A DNA stretch of 64,000 nt from Citromicrobium sp. JLT1363 (GTDB lineage: Bacteria; Pseudomonadota; Alphaproteobacteria; Sphingomonadales; Sphingomonadaceae): contig NZ_AEUE01000002.1 of NCBI RefSeq assembly GCF_000186705.1, positions 1 to 64,000 of the forward strand, read 5' to 3'. The notes beneath the pieces were generated by a model. It searched no databases, was not told where the DNA came from, and saw only the letters and a program-made list of their open reading frames with translations. Position numbers and translations under genes: made by a program. Below are positions 1 through 9,210 of the stretch, piece by piece. Each line of letters opens with the position of its first letter. The first letter of the stretch is position 1.

Positions 1-1147
1 CCTGCGCCCACCCGGTGAGCCCCGGCTTCACGATGTTGCGGTACGAATAGAAGGCAAGGTGTTCCTCGTACCACTCGGCCAGCTGGTTGGCCTCGGGGCG
101 TGGGCCTATCAGGCTCATCTCGCCCTTCAGCACGTTGAACAATTGCGGCAGCTCGTCGAGCCGGATCTTGCGGATGACCCGGCCGATGCGGGTAATCCGC
201 TTGTCGTCGTCCTTGGTGATTGCGTCATCGCGCGCCGCATCGCCCCTGGCAGGGGGGCGGCTGGTCATCGATCGGAACTTGTACATGCGGAACGGGCGTC
301 CGCCGTGGCCCGTGCGCGTCTGGACGAAAAACGGCGACTGGCGGTCCTCCAGCCAGATCATCAGCATCAGCGCCAGCATCACGGGCAGGGTCAGGACGAT
401 TGCAATGATGCTGCCGACCACGTCGATCAGCCGCTTGATCGGGGTGTAGGACTGGTTGGGGATCAGCGATCCGAAGGAGTTTTCGGAAAGATGTTCGATC
501 TTTACCTGCCCGGTGATCGATTCGAGCAGCTGCTTGTAATGGTAGACCGGCACCCCTGAGAGCGAGGCGTTGGCCAGCAGGCGCTCCCATTCGTCCGACA
601 GGTCGGCGCGGAAATCGGCCACGATGCTGACCCGTGACCCCTCGGGTATCACGGGCGCGGTCATCATCTGCGTGGGGAACTTGGCGACTTCCTGCATCCG
701 GTTCGCTTTGCCGAACGGGACCACATGGAACGTCTGGGCCACCAGATCGCGGTCGATCCAGCGCAACCGCATGGCAAAGAAGGTGCCCGTGATCGTGGAA
801 TAGAGCAGGAAAAGGCGGCTGTATTCGATCCTGAAGGCAAACAGGACCAGCGCCGCCAGCCCGAAGGCCAGCAACATGATCGGTACGCCGTGAACCGTGC
901 CCCGCGTGCCCGGCAGGTTGAGCACGCGCCCGACAAGGAACAGGCCCGAAAGCAGCGCGATCGACGCGGCAATCGCCGTCCGTACCATCACTGGATCGGT
1001 AAACGCCTCGACCGTTTCGAGCGTGTCGTACGTGACCAGCGGCACGAACACCACCAGCGTCCAGGCAACGCCATAGCGAATAATCGCTCGTATAGGGTTG
1101 AACGGGTGGCGCAAGTCCAGCGCCCCCGGCTTCGTATCGAGCAACAA
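1..1147 (-). CDS. Polyprenyl-phosphate sugar transferase (initiating transferase), partial at left edge
   Basis: Predicted to transfer a sugar-1-phosphate from an NDP-sugar to undecaprenyl phosphate at the inner membrane, the first step of repeat-unit assembly. About 382 residues are visible and the C-terminus lies outside the window. The N-terminal part has several hydrophobic segments (about residues 25-130). The bacterial sugar transferase domain starts at a membrane helix near residue 240, with KFRSM at 290-294, DELPQLFNVLKGE from 331 and the following LIGPRP. The start is uncertain: TTG at 1147 or 1144 is the only plausible one after an in-frame TAA nine bases upstream, and no strong ribosome site is visible. 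The gene diverges from pseB. Sugar specificity cannot be read from sequence. Confidence 0.9.
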   Translation of the reverse strand, partial: MLLDTKPGALDLRHPFNPIRAIIRYGVAWTLVVFVPLVTYDTLETVEAFTDPVMVRTAIAASIALLSGLFLVGRVLNLPGTRGTVHGVPIMLLAFGLAALVLFAFRIEYSRLFLLYSTITGTFFAMRLRWIDRDLVAQTFHVVPFGKANRMQEVAKFPTQMMTAPVIPEGSRVSIVADFRADLSDEWERLLANASLSGVPVYHYKQLLESITGQVKIEHLSENSFGSLIPNQSYTPIKRLIDVVGSIIAIVLTLPVMLALMLMIWLEDRQSPFFVQTRTGHGGRPFRMYKFRSMTSRPPARGDAARDDAITKDDDKRITRIGRVIRKIRLDELPQLFNVLKGEMSLIGPRPEANQLAEWYEEHLAFYSYRNIVKPGLTGWAQ

Positions 1148-1366
1148 GACGGTTTATCCGGTAAGGGGTGAACCTTCGCTGTTGCCCTTAGACGATTTGC
1201 GCATCACCCGGCAATAGGACCGCTCCGGGCGCCCCGCCAAGAACACCGTTGCCTTCGCCGCAAGCACGGTTGTAAGGGGTCGCGGAGTTCTCGGGGGCGG
1301 GCTCGGCACGTGTCGGGCCAGGCGCTCTCGTCCATCACAAAGCGACAGGCGAGTTTCCCGACCATC

Positions 1367-2377
1367 ATGCTGAACAACAAATCCGTCCTCGTGACCGGCG
1401 GCACCGGGTCGTTCGGCAAGGCCTTCATCCGCACCGTGCTGGATCGCTATCCCGATGTCCGGCGTCTGGTGGTCTATTCGCGCGACGAGCTGAAGCAGTT
1501 CGAGATGCAGCAGCTCTTCCCGCAATCGCGATTCCCCGCGCTTCGGTATTTCCTCGGCGATGTGCGCGACGAACAGCGCTTGCGTCGCGCGCTGGAGGGG
1601 ATCGACATCGTGGTCCACGCCGCCGCGCTCAAGCAGGTGCCGGCCGCCGAATACAACCCGTTCGAATGCATCAAGACCAACGTGCTGGGCGCACAGAACC
1701 TGATCGAGGCGTGCCTGGACAACAAGGTGGAGCGCGTCGTCGCCCTCTCGACGGACAAGGCCGCAGCCCCGATCAACCTGTATGGCGCGACCAAGCTGTG
1801 CAGCGACAAGCTGTTCGTCGCGGCCAACAACGTCACCGGCAATCGCGACCTGCGCTTCTCCGTTGTGCGTTACGGTAACGTGATGGGCTCGCGCGGCTCG
1901 GTCATCCCGTTCTTCATGGCGAAGAAGGACGATGGCGTGCTGCCGATCACCGATCCGCGCATGACCCGCTTCAACATCTCGCTGCAGGAAGGCGTCGAGA
2001 TGGTCCTGTGGTCGATCGAGAACGCACAGGGCGGCGAAGTTCTGGTGCCCAAGATCCCGTCCTACCGGATCGGCGACGTCGCCACCGCCGTTGCGCCCGA
2101 GGCCGAGCAGAAGGTGATCGGCATCCGTCCGGGCGAGAAGATCCACGAGGAAATGATCACCGCCTCGGACAGTTTCAACACGGTCGACATGGGCGATTAC
2201 TACGCCATCCTGCCGGTCGGCATGCCGCAGACGATCGAGCAATATTGCGAGGCCAACGGCGGGAAGCCGGTGGAACCCGGCTTTGCCTACAACAGCGGCA
2301 GCAACCCCGATTTCCTCACCGTGGAAGAGCTGCGCGATCTGATCGACAAGCACGTCATCGGCCAGGCAATCGACTGA
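1367..2377 (+). CDS. pseB: UDP-N-acetylglucosamine 4,6-dehydratase (inverting)
   Basis: First step of CMP-pseudaminic acid synthesis: removes water from UDP-GlcNAc and inverts C5, giving a 4-keto-6-deoxy-L-arabino sugar. The 336-residue product is a cytoplasmic extended short-chain dehydrogenase without membrane segments. It has the NAD(P) loop TGGTGSFG at 10-17, the TDK triad typical of PseB at 129-131, and Y139xxxK143. ATG 1367 was chosen because MLNNKSVLVTGG matches the family N-terminus; an upstream GTG at 1310 would add 19 atypical residues. It heads the block pseB-C-F-G-H-I, fourteen bases before pseC. The divergent sugar transferase leaves a 219-base gap that should hold promoters for both. 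Confidence 0.96.
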   Translation: MLNNKSVLVTGGTGSFGKAFIRTVLDRYPDVRRLVVYSRDELKQFEMQQLFPQSRFPALRYFLGDVRDEQRLRRALEGIDIVVHAAALKQVPAAEYNPFECIKTNVLGAQNLIEACLDNKVERVVALSTDKAAAPINLYGATKLCSDKLFVAANNVTGNRDLRFSVVRYGNVMGSRGSVIPFFMAKKDDGVLPITDPRMTRFNISLQEGVEMVLWSIENAQGGEVLVPKIPSYRIGDVATAVAPEAEQKVIGIRPGEKIHEEMITASDSFNTVDMGDYYAILPVGMPQTIEQYCEANGGKPVEPGFAYNSGSNPDFLTVEELRDLIDKHVIGQAID

Positions 2378-2391
2378 GGCGATCTGCGGCG

Positions 2392-3549
2392 ATGGCCTTC
2401 ATCCCTTACAGCCGCCAGCAGATCGAACAGGCCGATATCGACGCGGTCGTGGATGTCCTGAAGTCGGATTTCCTGACGCAGGGGCCGGCGATCGAGCGGT
2501 TCGAGAAAGCCTTCGCCGCGCGCCATCAGGTCGCGCACGCGGTTTCGCTCAGCAATGCAACCGCGGCGCTGCACATTGCCTGCCTTGCCATGGGCGTGGG
2601 CCCCGGCAGCCGGGTCTGGACCAGCCCCAACAGCTTCGTCGCCAGCGCCAATTGCGCGCTTTATTGCGGCGCCGAGGTCGATTTCGTCGATATCGATCCG
2701 GGCAGCCGCAACATGTCGGTCGAGCGGCTGGCGGAGAAGCTTGAGCAGGCGGAGCAGGGCGGCGCGCTGCCCGACGTCGTGATCCCGGTCGATTTCTCCG
2801 GGATGCCGTGCGACCTTGCCGAAATCCGCGCGCTGGCCGATCGCTACGGCTTCAAGATCCTGCAGGACGCCAGCCACGCGACCGGCGCACAGTACCAGGG
2901 CAAGCCGGTGGGCGGGCAATATGCCGACGCGACCGTGTTCAGCTTCCACGCGGTGAAGATCGTCACCTCGGCCGAAGGCGGAATGGTCACGACGCAGGAC
3001 GCGGACCTTGCGAAACGGATCGCCCTGCTGCGCTCTCACGGCGTGACCCGCGATGCCGACCTTCTGGAGCGCGAGCCGGAAGGCGGCTGGTACTACGAGC
3101 AGGTCGATCTGGGCTATAATTACCGCATCACCGATATTCAGGCTGCGCTCGGCGCATCGCAGCTCGAACGGATCGACACGATGCAGGCCGAACGCGCCAC
3201 GCGGGCCGACCGTTACGATCGGATTCTGGCCGATCTCCCGTTGAAACTGCCCAAGCGCTTCGTCGACCGGACCTCGGCCTGGCACCTCTACGTGGTCGAG
3301 CTGACAGATGAGGCGAAGTGCGACCGCGCGAGGCTGTTCGCCGCGATGCGCGAGGCGGGGATCGGCGTGAACGTTCACTACATCCCGATCCACACCCAGC
3401 CTCATTACGAGCGGCTGGGCTTCAAGCGCGGCGATTTCCCGGCGTCCGAAGCCTATTACGACCGCGCGATCACCATTCCGCTGTTCCCCGCGATGACCGA
3501 TGAGGAGCAGGACCGCGTGGCGCAGGTCATCCGCGAGCACGTGATATGA
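2392..3549 (+). CDS. pseC: UDP-4-amino-4,6-dideoxy-N-acetyl-beta-L-altrosamine transaminase
   Basis: PLP-dependent DegT/DnrJ/EryC1/StrS aminotransferase that aminates C4 of the PseB product. The 385-residue protein is normal length. The PLP-binding lysine is K189 in the FSFHAVKxxxSxEGG context, and SLSNATAALH lies in the N-terminal part. ATG 2392 begins MAFIPYSRQQ, matching PseC proteins; longer in-frame starts reach back inside pseB and are not credible. Its stop overlaps the pseF start in an ATGA, suggesting translational coupling. Order and neighbours place it in the pseudaminic rather than the legionaminic pathway. Confidence 0.96.
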   Translation: MAFIPYSRQQIEQADIDAVVDVLKSDFLTQGPAIERFEKAFAARHQVAHAVSLSNATAALHIACLAMGVGPGSRVWTSPNSFVASANCALYCGAEVDFVDIDPGSRNMSVERLAEKLEQAEQGGALPDVVIPVDFSGMPCDLAEIRALADRYGFKILQDASHATGAQYQGKPVGGQYADATVFSFHAVKIVTSAEGGMVTTQDADLAKRIALLRSHGVTRDADLLEREPEGGWYYEQVDLGYNYRITDIQAALGASQLERIDTMQAERATRADRYDRILADLPLKLPKRFVDRTSAWHLYVVELTDEAKCDRARLFAAMREAGIGVNVHYIPIHTQPHYERLGFKRGDFPASEAYYDRAITIPLFPAMTDEEQDRVAQVIREHVI

Positions 3550-4232
3550 AGATCGCGGTGATCCCCGCGCGCGGCGGCAGCAAGCGAATCCCGCGCAAGA
3601 ATATCAAGCCCTTCGCGGGCAAGCCGATGATCGGTTACGCGATCGAGGCCGCACTGGCGTGCGAGGCGATCGACCGCGTCGTGGTTTCGACCGACGACGA
3701 GGAAATCTCCGCCATCGCGCGCGAATTCGGTGCCGAACTCCCCTTCCGCCGTCCTGCCGAACTGGCCGACGACATCACCCCGACCGTGCCTGTGATCGCG
3801 CATGCCATCGAGACCTGCCGCGGGCTCGGCTGGGACGTGACGCATTGCTGCTGCATCTATCCCGGCGTGCCCTTCATCCGCACGGCAGACCTCGACGAGG
3901 CGCTGGCGCTGCTCGAAGAGCATGGGGGCGAAGGTTACACTTTCCCCGTCACCGGCTTCCCCTCCCCGATCCAACGTGCGCTGAAGTGCGACAAAGATGG
4001 CAAGGTCGCGCCGTTCAATCCCGAGCATGTCGGCACCCGCACGCAGGATCTCGAGCCGGGCTATTTCGACGCGGGCCAGTTCTACTGGGCCAAGGCGGAT
4101 ACCTGGCTCGAAGGTGGCTCCGCCCATGCCAATGGGCGCGCCATCGTGCTGCCCGAATGGCGCGTCGTCGATATTGATACTCCGGAAGACTGGAAGCGCG
4201 CGGAAATCTTGTACAAATCGCTCGCGCAATGA
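3546..4232 (+). CDS. pseF: Pseudaminic acid cytidylyltransferase
   Basis: Activates pseudaminic acid with CTP to CMP-pseudaminate, the last step of the pathway. The 228-residue product shows the CMP-sugar synthetase nucleotide motif ARGGSKRIPRKN at 8-19 and an acidic STDD stretch near residue 52. Length and motifs match PseF rather than NeuA-type CMP-sialate synthetases, and the pse neighbours support this. The start ATG overlaps the pseC stop and the stop overlaps the pseG start, both as ATGA. Although it acts last, it is encoded third, which is common in pse operons. Confidence 0.95.
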   Translation: MKIAVIPARGGSKRIPRKNIKPFAGKPMIGYAIEAALACEAIDRVVVSTDDEEISAIAREFGAELPFRRPAELADDITPTVPVIAHAIETCRGLGWDVTHCCCIYPGVPFIRTADLDEALALLEEHGGEGYTFPVTGFPSPIQRALKCDKDGKVAPFNPEHVGTRTQDLEPGYFDAGQFYWAKADTWLEGGSAHANGRAIVLPEWRVVDIDTPEDWKRAEILYKSLAQ

Positions 4233-5314
4233 AGGTCGCGATCCGGCTGGACGTTTCGACCGAGATCGGCACCGGCCATGCCAAGCGGATGTCGGCGGTC
4301 GCGCATGCGCTGCGCGAGAATGGCGCTGAGATCTGGTTCATCCATCGCCAGCTGGATCTCGACGCCGGGTCTTTTCTCGACCTTGACGATGCCGCCATTC
4401 TGTCGCTCGCCCCCCCGGAAGCAGCGTTCACGCCCGATCCGCTGGTGCCACATTCGCACTGGGCCCGCGTCCCGCAGGAACGCGACGCCGAAGAGACCTG
4501 CGCCGCCCTGCGAGGCCAGGACTTCGACGCCGTCATCGTCGATCATTACGCGTTTGACGCGCGCTGGCACGATGCGGTCCGCGATCGGCTGGGCGTGCCG
4601 CTGATGGTGATCGACGACCTGGCCGACCGGCGCCTGTCGGGCGAGTGGCTGGTCGATCACAATTTCCACCCCGATCATGGCGCGAAATACGCTGGCCTGA
4701 CTCCCGCGTCCATGCACATGCTCGCCGGTCCCGCCTTTGCTATGCTGGGCCCCATCTATGCCGGTGCGCCGCGTTATGAGATGCATGACCAGGTCGGCAG
4801 CATCGGCGTGTTCATGGGCGGCGTCGATGCGTGCGGGGCCAATTTCACGGTGCTGGACGCGTTCGATAGTATCGGTTGGGAAGGCCCGGTAGAAATCGTA
4901 TCGACCTCGGCCAATCCGGCACTCGATCGCTTGCGTGCCCGGATCGCGAATCGCGCCGGTACCAGCCTTGCGCTGGACTTGCCGAACCTCGCCGAGTTCT
5001 TTGCCCGCCACGACCTCCAGATCGGGGCGGGCGGCGGCGCCATTTGGGAGCGGTGCTGCATCGGCCCGCCCACGGTCTGCATGGTCTGCGCCGACAACCA
5101 GCGGTTGAGCGTCCCGTTTCTCGACGCGGCGGGAGTGGTCCTCGGCTATGATCCGGGTGACGGTGCCACGCCGCCGCAAGTCTCCTTGGCTCAAACGATC
5201 GAGTGCGCCATAGGAGACGCGTCAAAGCGTCGCGCCATGAACCGCGCGGCAACCGCCTTGGTAGATGGCAAGGGGGCCATGCGCATCGCGCAAGCCCTCT
5301 TCGGGAGCGCATAG
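4229..5314 (+). CDS. pseG: UDP-2,4-diacetamido-2,4,6-trideoxy-beta-L-altropyranose hydrolase
   Basis: Releases UDP from the diacetamido sugar to give the free sugar used by PseI. The protein has 361 residues and a GT-B-like fold related to MurG. The conserved GTGHAKR stretch contains H17, corresponding to the catalytic histidine described for PseG. A glycine-rich GAGGGA motif with a following ERC lies in the C-terminal nucleotide-binding half. It starts in an ATGA overlap with pseF and ends eight bases before pseH. It is of ordinary length and not fused to the acetyltransferase, unlike some relatives. Confidence 0.94.
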   Translation: MKVAIRLDVSTEIGTGHAKRMSAVAHALRENGAEIWFIHRQLDLDAGSFLDLDDAAILSLAPPEAAFTPDPLVPHSHWARVPQERDAEETCAALRGQDFDAVIVDHYAFDARWHDAVRDRLGVPLMVIDDLADRRLSGEWLVDHNFHPDHGAKYAGLTPASMHMLAGPAFAMLGPIYAGAPRYEMHDQVGSIGVFMGGVDACGANFTVLDAFDSIGWEGPVEIVSTSANPALDRLRARIANRAGTSLALDLPNLAEFFARHDLQIGAGGGAIWERCCIGPPTVCMVCADNQRLSVPFLDAAGVVLGYDPGDGATPPQVSLAQTIECAIGDASKRRAMNRAATALVDGKGAMRIAQALFGSA

Positions 5315-5322
5315 GAGAGCAT

Positions 5323-5874
5323 ATGGCCTGCAGATTGCGCCGTATCCGCGAAGAAGATCTCGACCGCGTGCGCGAATGGCGCATGCTGCCGGAGATCACC
5401 CGCTACATGTATACTGATCCGGACATATCACCTGCCGATCAGCGGGCGTGGTTCGAACGGATTCAGGCCTCGCTCCGCGATATCGTATGGATCATCGAAT
5501 TGACCGATGGCGATGTCCCGGTCGGGGTGCTGAGCCTGAGCGACATAGACCAGGTCAACCGCCGGGCCTGCTGGGCCTATTACATCGCCAGCCCCGAAGC
5601 GCGCGGCAAAGGGCTGGCCAAGTCCCTCGAGCTCAATGTCTATCGCTACGTCTTCGAGACGATGGGCCTCAACCGCCTGTGGTGCGAGGTCTTCTCTTCC
5701 AACGATCGCGTGGTTTCGCTGCATGAACGCTTCGGCAGCAAGGTCGAGGGCGTCTTGCGGCAGCATATCTGGAAGGATGGGGAGAGCTACGACGTCGTCC
5801 GGATGGCGGTGCTGGCGGACGATTGGCCGGCGATCCGCGAGGCGCACACCTACACCCAAATAGAAGTCGAATAG
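5323..5874 (+). CDS. pseH: UDP-4-amino-4,6-dideoxy-N-acetyl-beta-L-altrosamine N-acetyltransferase
   Basis: GNAT-fold enzyme that acetylates the C4 amine of the PseC product with acetyl-CoA. The 183-residue product opens CRLRRIREEDLDRVREWR and keeps the acetyl-CoA loop SPEARGKGLAKSL near residues 88-100. ATG 5323 was selected because it follows a good AGGAGAG ribosome site and gives the family N-terminus; the reading frame is open 40 codons further upstream inside pseG. Position between pseG and pseI assigns the substrate better than sequence alone. Confidence 0.92.
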   Translation: MACRLRRIREEDLDRVREWRMLPEITRYMYTDPDISPADQRAWFERIQASLRDIVWIIELTDGDVPVGVLSLSDIDQVNRRACWAYYIASPEARGKGLAKSLELNVYRYVFETMGLNRLWCEVFSSNDRVVSLHERFGSKVEGVLRQHIWKDGESYDVVRMAVLADDWPAIREAHTYTQIEVE

Positions 5875-5884
5875 GAACCGAACC

Positions 5885-6928
5885 ATGCAGATCAATGGCC
5901 GCACCATTGGCCTGTCCGAGCGCCCCTACTTGATCGCGGAGATGAGCGGGAACCACAACCACTCGCTCGACCGTGCGCTGGAGATCGTCACCTCGGCTGC
6001 CGAACACGGTGCCGATGCGATCAAGCTGCAAACCTACACGGCCGACACGATCACGCTCGACGTGGATGGACCGGGCTTCACGATTGAGGACGAAAATTCG
6101 CTCTGGAATGGGCGACGGCTGCACGAACTTTATGAAGAGGCGCATACCCCGTGGGATTGGCACGCGCCGATCATGGAACACGCGAAGAGCCTGGGCATAG
6201 ACTGCTTCTCCTCGCCCTTTGACGCTACGGCAGTCGACTTCCTCGAAGGGCTGGATGTTCCGGCCTACAAAATCGCCAGTTTCGAATCGATCGATCTTCC
6301 GCTGATCCGCAAGGTGGCGAAAACCGGCAAGCCGATGATCATCTCGACCGGCATGGCCAGCGTGGTCGAAATCGGCGAGGCTCTGCGCACTTGCCGCGAG
6401 GCGGGGAACGAGCAGGTCTGCATCCTCAAATGCACCAGCACCTATCCGGCGACCCCGGAGAACACGAATATCCGCACGATTCCCAACATGCGCGACACCT
6501 TCGGCTGCGAGGTCGGCCTGTCCGATCACACGATGGGCACCGGCGTATCGGTCGCGGCGACGGCGCTGGGCGCGGTGCTGATAGAGAAGCATTTCACGCT
6601 GGCGCGCGCCGATGGCGGCGTGGACAGCGCCTTCAGCCTGGAGCCGCATGAATTGCAGCAGCTGCGCGACGAGACCGAGCGCGCATGGCAATCGCTGGGG
6701 CAGGTTACTTACGGGGGCACCAAAGCCGAAGGCGGATCGCGCCAGTTCCGCCGCTCTCTCTACGTCGCCGAGGACATGGCGGAGGGCGAGGCATTTACCG
6801 AGAAGAACCTGCGATCGGTTCGCCCCGGCTTCGGCCTCGCCCCCAAGCACTACGACGTACTGCTGGGCAAGCGCGTGAACCGCGCGCTGACCAAAGGCAC
6901 CCCCACAAGCTGGGATCTGATCGCCTGA
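5885..6928 (+). CDS. pseI: Pseudaminic acid synthase
   Basis: Condenses the PseG product with phosphoenolpyruvate to form the nine-carbon pseudaminic acid. The 347-residue product has the NeuB-type barrel (LIAEMSGNHNHS near 18-30, the metal/PEP region GLSDHTMG near residue 215) and a C-terminal SAF/antifreeze-like domain from about 285. Length is typical. It completes a full pse gene set in this window. The next gene begins seven bases after its stop, so the operon continues into sugar genes that are not part of the pathway. Confidence 0.95.
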   Translation: MQINGRTIGLSERPYLIAEMSGNHNHSLDRALEIVTSAAEHGADAIKLQTYTADTITLDVDGPGFTIEDENSLWNGRRLHELYEEAHTPWDWHAPIMEHAKSLGIDCFSSPFDATAVDFLEGLDVPAYKIASFESIDLPLIRKVAKTGKPMIISTGMASVVEIGEALRTCREAGNEQVCILKCTSTYPATPENTNIRTIPNMRDTFGCEVGLSDHTMGTGVSVAATALGAVLIEKHFTLARADGGVDSAFSLEPHELQQLRDETERAWQSLGQVTYGGTKAEGGSRQFRRSLYVAEDMAEGEAFTEKNLRSVRPGFGLAPKHYDVLLGKRVNRALTKGTPTSWDLIA

Positions 6929-6935
6929 CCTCGCC

Positions 6936-7934
6936 ATGGCGTACCGCGTCCTCATCATCGGCTGCGGGGCCATTGCGGGCGGATACGACGCACAGCGTTC
7001 GCCCGACGAGTGGCCGCTGAGCCATGCCGGCGCCATTGCAAGGGACGACAGTTTTGAACTCGTCGCCTGCGTCGATCCGGACGATGCGACGCGCGATGCC
7101 TTCGCCAGGCGCTGGGATGTACCGCAGGCCGCCGCATCGCTGGATGCCTTGGGCGCGAAGCCGGGCGAATTCGACCTGATCGTCATCGCTTCGCCCACCG
7201 GCCATCACGCCGCGCATCTGGATTGGGCGGCGACGATGAAACCCCGCGCCGTCTTCTGCGAAAAACCGCTGGGGTCCAACCTTGCGCAGGCCGAGAAGCT
7301 GGCAGGGCAGTACGAAGCCGCGGGCGTCCCTCTCGCCGTGAACCACCTGCGTCGCTGGGCGCCGGAGATCGTGACAGAGGCGTCTCGGATCGCCGCCGGC
7401 AGGTATGGCGCGCTGATCGCGGCCTCGGCGATCTATACCAAGGGGATCGTCCATAATGGCGGGCACATGGTCGACCTGCTGCGATTCCTCGTCGGCGAGG
7501 TGGGGCTTCATTCGGTCGGGCCCGCGCGGTCCGACCACTGGGATGACGACCCCACCGTCAGCGCGATCCTGACCGCGCAGAACGGCGCGCCCGTCCACCT
7601 CATTGCGGGCGATGCGCGGTACGTCACACAGTTCGAACTCGTGCTCAGCTTCCAGAAGGAACAGATCGCCTTTCGCGACGGCGGGCGGCGGATCGAGCGC
7701 AGGCTCGTGGAAGACAGCAGTGTTTTCGCGGGCTATCGCGAACTGGGGCTGGCGACATCGTCGGCTCATGGCCTGGATGCCGCGATGACGAGCGCCTACG
7801 ACAATATCCGCAAAACGCTCGACCAGAATGCGCCGCTCGCTAGCACTGCCAAGACAGCGCTAGCCGCCCAGCGGCTGTGCGAAGCAATCCGCCGCAAGGC
7901 ACTCGATACAGCAAACGAAGGCACTCCGACATGA
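6936..7934 (+). CDS. Gfo/Idh/MocA family oxidoreductase
   Basis: NAD(P)-dependent sugar or inositol dehydrogenase of 332 residues; the substrate is unknown. An N-terminal Rossmann fold carries GCGAIAGG at 9-16, and the family motif CEKPLG has E109-K110-P111. The C-terminal half is the usual Gfo/Idh substrate domain and includes HNGGHMVDLL. It follows pseI by seven bases and ends in an ATGA overlap with a DegT aminotransferase. In other sugar pathways this pairing makes a keto group that is then aminated. I infer a similar oxidation-amination-acetylation set with the two downstream genes. Confidence 0.85.
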   Translation: MAYRVLIIGCGAIAGGYDAQRSPDEWPLSHAGAIARDDSFELVACVDPDDATRDAFARRWDVPQAAASLDALGAKPGEFDLIVIASPTGHHAAHLDWAATMKPRAVFCEKPLGSNLAQAEKLAGQYEAAGVPLAVNHLRRWAPEIVTEASRIAAGRYGALIAASAIYTKGIVHNGGHMVDLLRFLVGEVGLHSVGPARSDHWDDDPTVSAILTAQNGAPVHLIAGDARYVTQFELVLSFQKEQIAFRDGGRRIERRLVEDSSVFAGYRELGLATSSAHGLDAAMTSAYDNIRKTLDQNAPLASTAKTALAAQRLCEAIRRKALDTANEGTPT

Positions 7935-9208
7935 CCGACACCCTGGCGCTTCACGGTGGAACTCCCGTCATCTCCCGCGAGCTTGCACCCTTCCAGTCGA
8001 TGGGTCGGGAAGAGGAGGAAGCGGCGGCGCGCGTCGTGCGATCGGGCGTCCTGTCCGCCTATATCGGCGCGCCGGGCGAGATGTTCATGGGCGGCACCGA
8101 AGTGCGCGCGTTCGAGAAGAAGGCGGCGGAGTATTTCGGGGTCAAGCACGCGCTCGGGGTGAACAGCTGGACCAGCGGGCTCATCGCGGAAGTCGGCGCG
8201 ATCGGCGTCGAGCCGGGGGACGAGATCATCACCACGCCCTGGACGATGTCGGCCACCGCAATGGCGATCCTCCACTGGAATGCGATCCCCGTTTTCGCCG
8301 ATATCGACCGCGAAACCTTCAACATCGATCCCGAAAGCGTCCGGTCGCTGATCACACCCCGGACAAAGGCCATCATGGCGGTCGACATCTTCGGCATGAC
8401 CGCCGATGTCGCCGCACTTCGCGCGATTGCCGACGAGCACGGGTTGAAGCTGCTCGGCGATACTGCCCAGGCCCCTGGCGCGCTGCGCGAAGGCGATTTC
8501 ACCGGCACCGGATACGATATCGGCGGCTTCAGCCTCAATTATCACAAGCATATCCATTGCGGCGAAGGTGGCATCCTCGTCACCAATGACGATGCTCTGG
8601 CAGAGCGGCTCGCGCTGATCCGCAACCACGCCGAAAGCGTCATCAAGCCGAAGAGCCGCGAAGATCTCGCCAACATGATCGGCTACAATTTCCGCATGGG
8701 CGAGATCGAGGCAGCGATCGCTTCGGTCCAGCTCGACAAACTGGAAGAACGCGTCGCCGACCGGCAGCGCGTCGCCGACGAGCTGAACGCGGGGCTGGGC
8801 GGCCTCAAGGGACTGACCACGCCCAAGGTCAAGGACGGCGCCACGCATGTCTACTACGTCTACGGCATGGTGCTGGATACCCAGGCGCTTGGCATATCGC
8901 GCGCGAAGATCGCGGATGCCCTGCGTGCGGAAGGGGTGCCAGGCTTGGCCGCCGCATATCAGAATATCCACCGCCTGCCGCTCTTCACCGAGCAGGTCGC
9001 CTATGGGACCGGCAACTTCCCTTGGAGCCTACGCAAGGATCGCAATTTCGCCTATGGCATCGGCACATGTCCGGTGGCGGAAGAGCTTCAGGATACGAGC
9101 TTCCTGGGCTTGTCGATCTGCCTCAATCAACTGCCTCGCAAGGATGTGGCGGATATTGTCGCCGCGTTCCACAAGGTATGGGACAATCTCGATCAGCTGA
9201 AGGATTAG
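7931..9208 (+). CDS. DegT/DnrJ/EryC1/StrS family aminotransferase
   Basis: PLP-dependent sugar aminotransferase of 425 residues. The PLP lysine is K206 in NYHKHIHCGEGG. The N-terminus LALHGGTPV is the style seen in StsC-type cyclitol and AHBA-synthase-like members rather than in PseC. ATG 7931 overlaps the preceding stop as ATGA; the reading frame extends 18 codons upstream without a better site. It probably aminates the ketone made by the neighbouring Gfo/Idh protein, and the next gene, a GNAT, could acetylate the product. The actual sugar or cyclitol cannot be named from sequence. Confidence 0.88.
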   Translation: MTDTLALHGGTPVISRELAPFQSMGREEEEAAARVVRSGVLSAYIGAPGEMFMGGTEVRAFEKKAAEYFGVKHALGVNSWTSGLIAEVGAIGVEPGDEIITTPWTMSATAMAILHWNAIPVFADIDRETFNIDPESVRSLITPRTKAIMAVDIFGMTADVAALRAIADEHGLKLLGDTAQAPGALREGDFTGTGYDIGGFSLNYHKHIHCGEGGILVTNDDALAERLALIRNHAESVIKPKSREDLANMIGYNFRMGEIEAAIASVQLDKLEERVADRQRVADELNAGLGGLKGLTTPKVKDGATHVYYVYGMVLDTQALGISRAKIADALRAEGVPGLAAAYQNIHRLPLFTEQVAYGTGNFPWSLRKDRNFAYGIGTCPVAEELQDTSFLGLSICLNQLPRKDVADIVAAFHKVWDNLDQLKD

Positions 9209-9210
9209 GC

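Noticed and set aside
1161-1280. Two copies of GTAAGGGGT in the gap before pseB
   Set aside because: Nine bases twice in 120 is suggestive of an operator but not enough by itself; spacing and flanks do not match a known regulator.
2008-2391. Long N-terminal extension of pseC inside pseB
   Set aside because: The extension has no similarity to transaminases and overlaps pseB; the start at 2392 gives a normal PseC.
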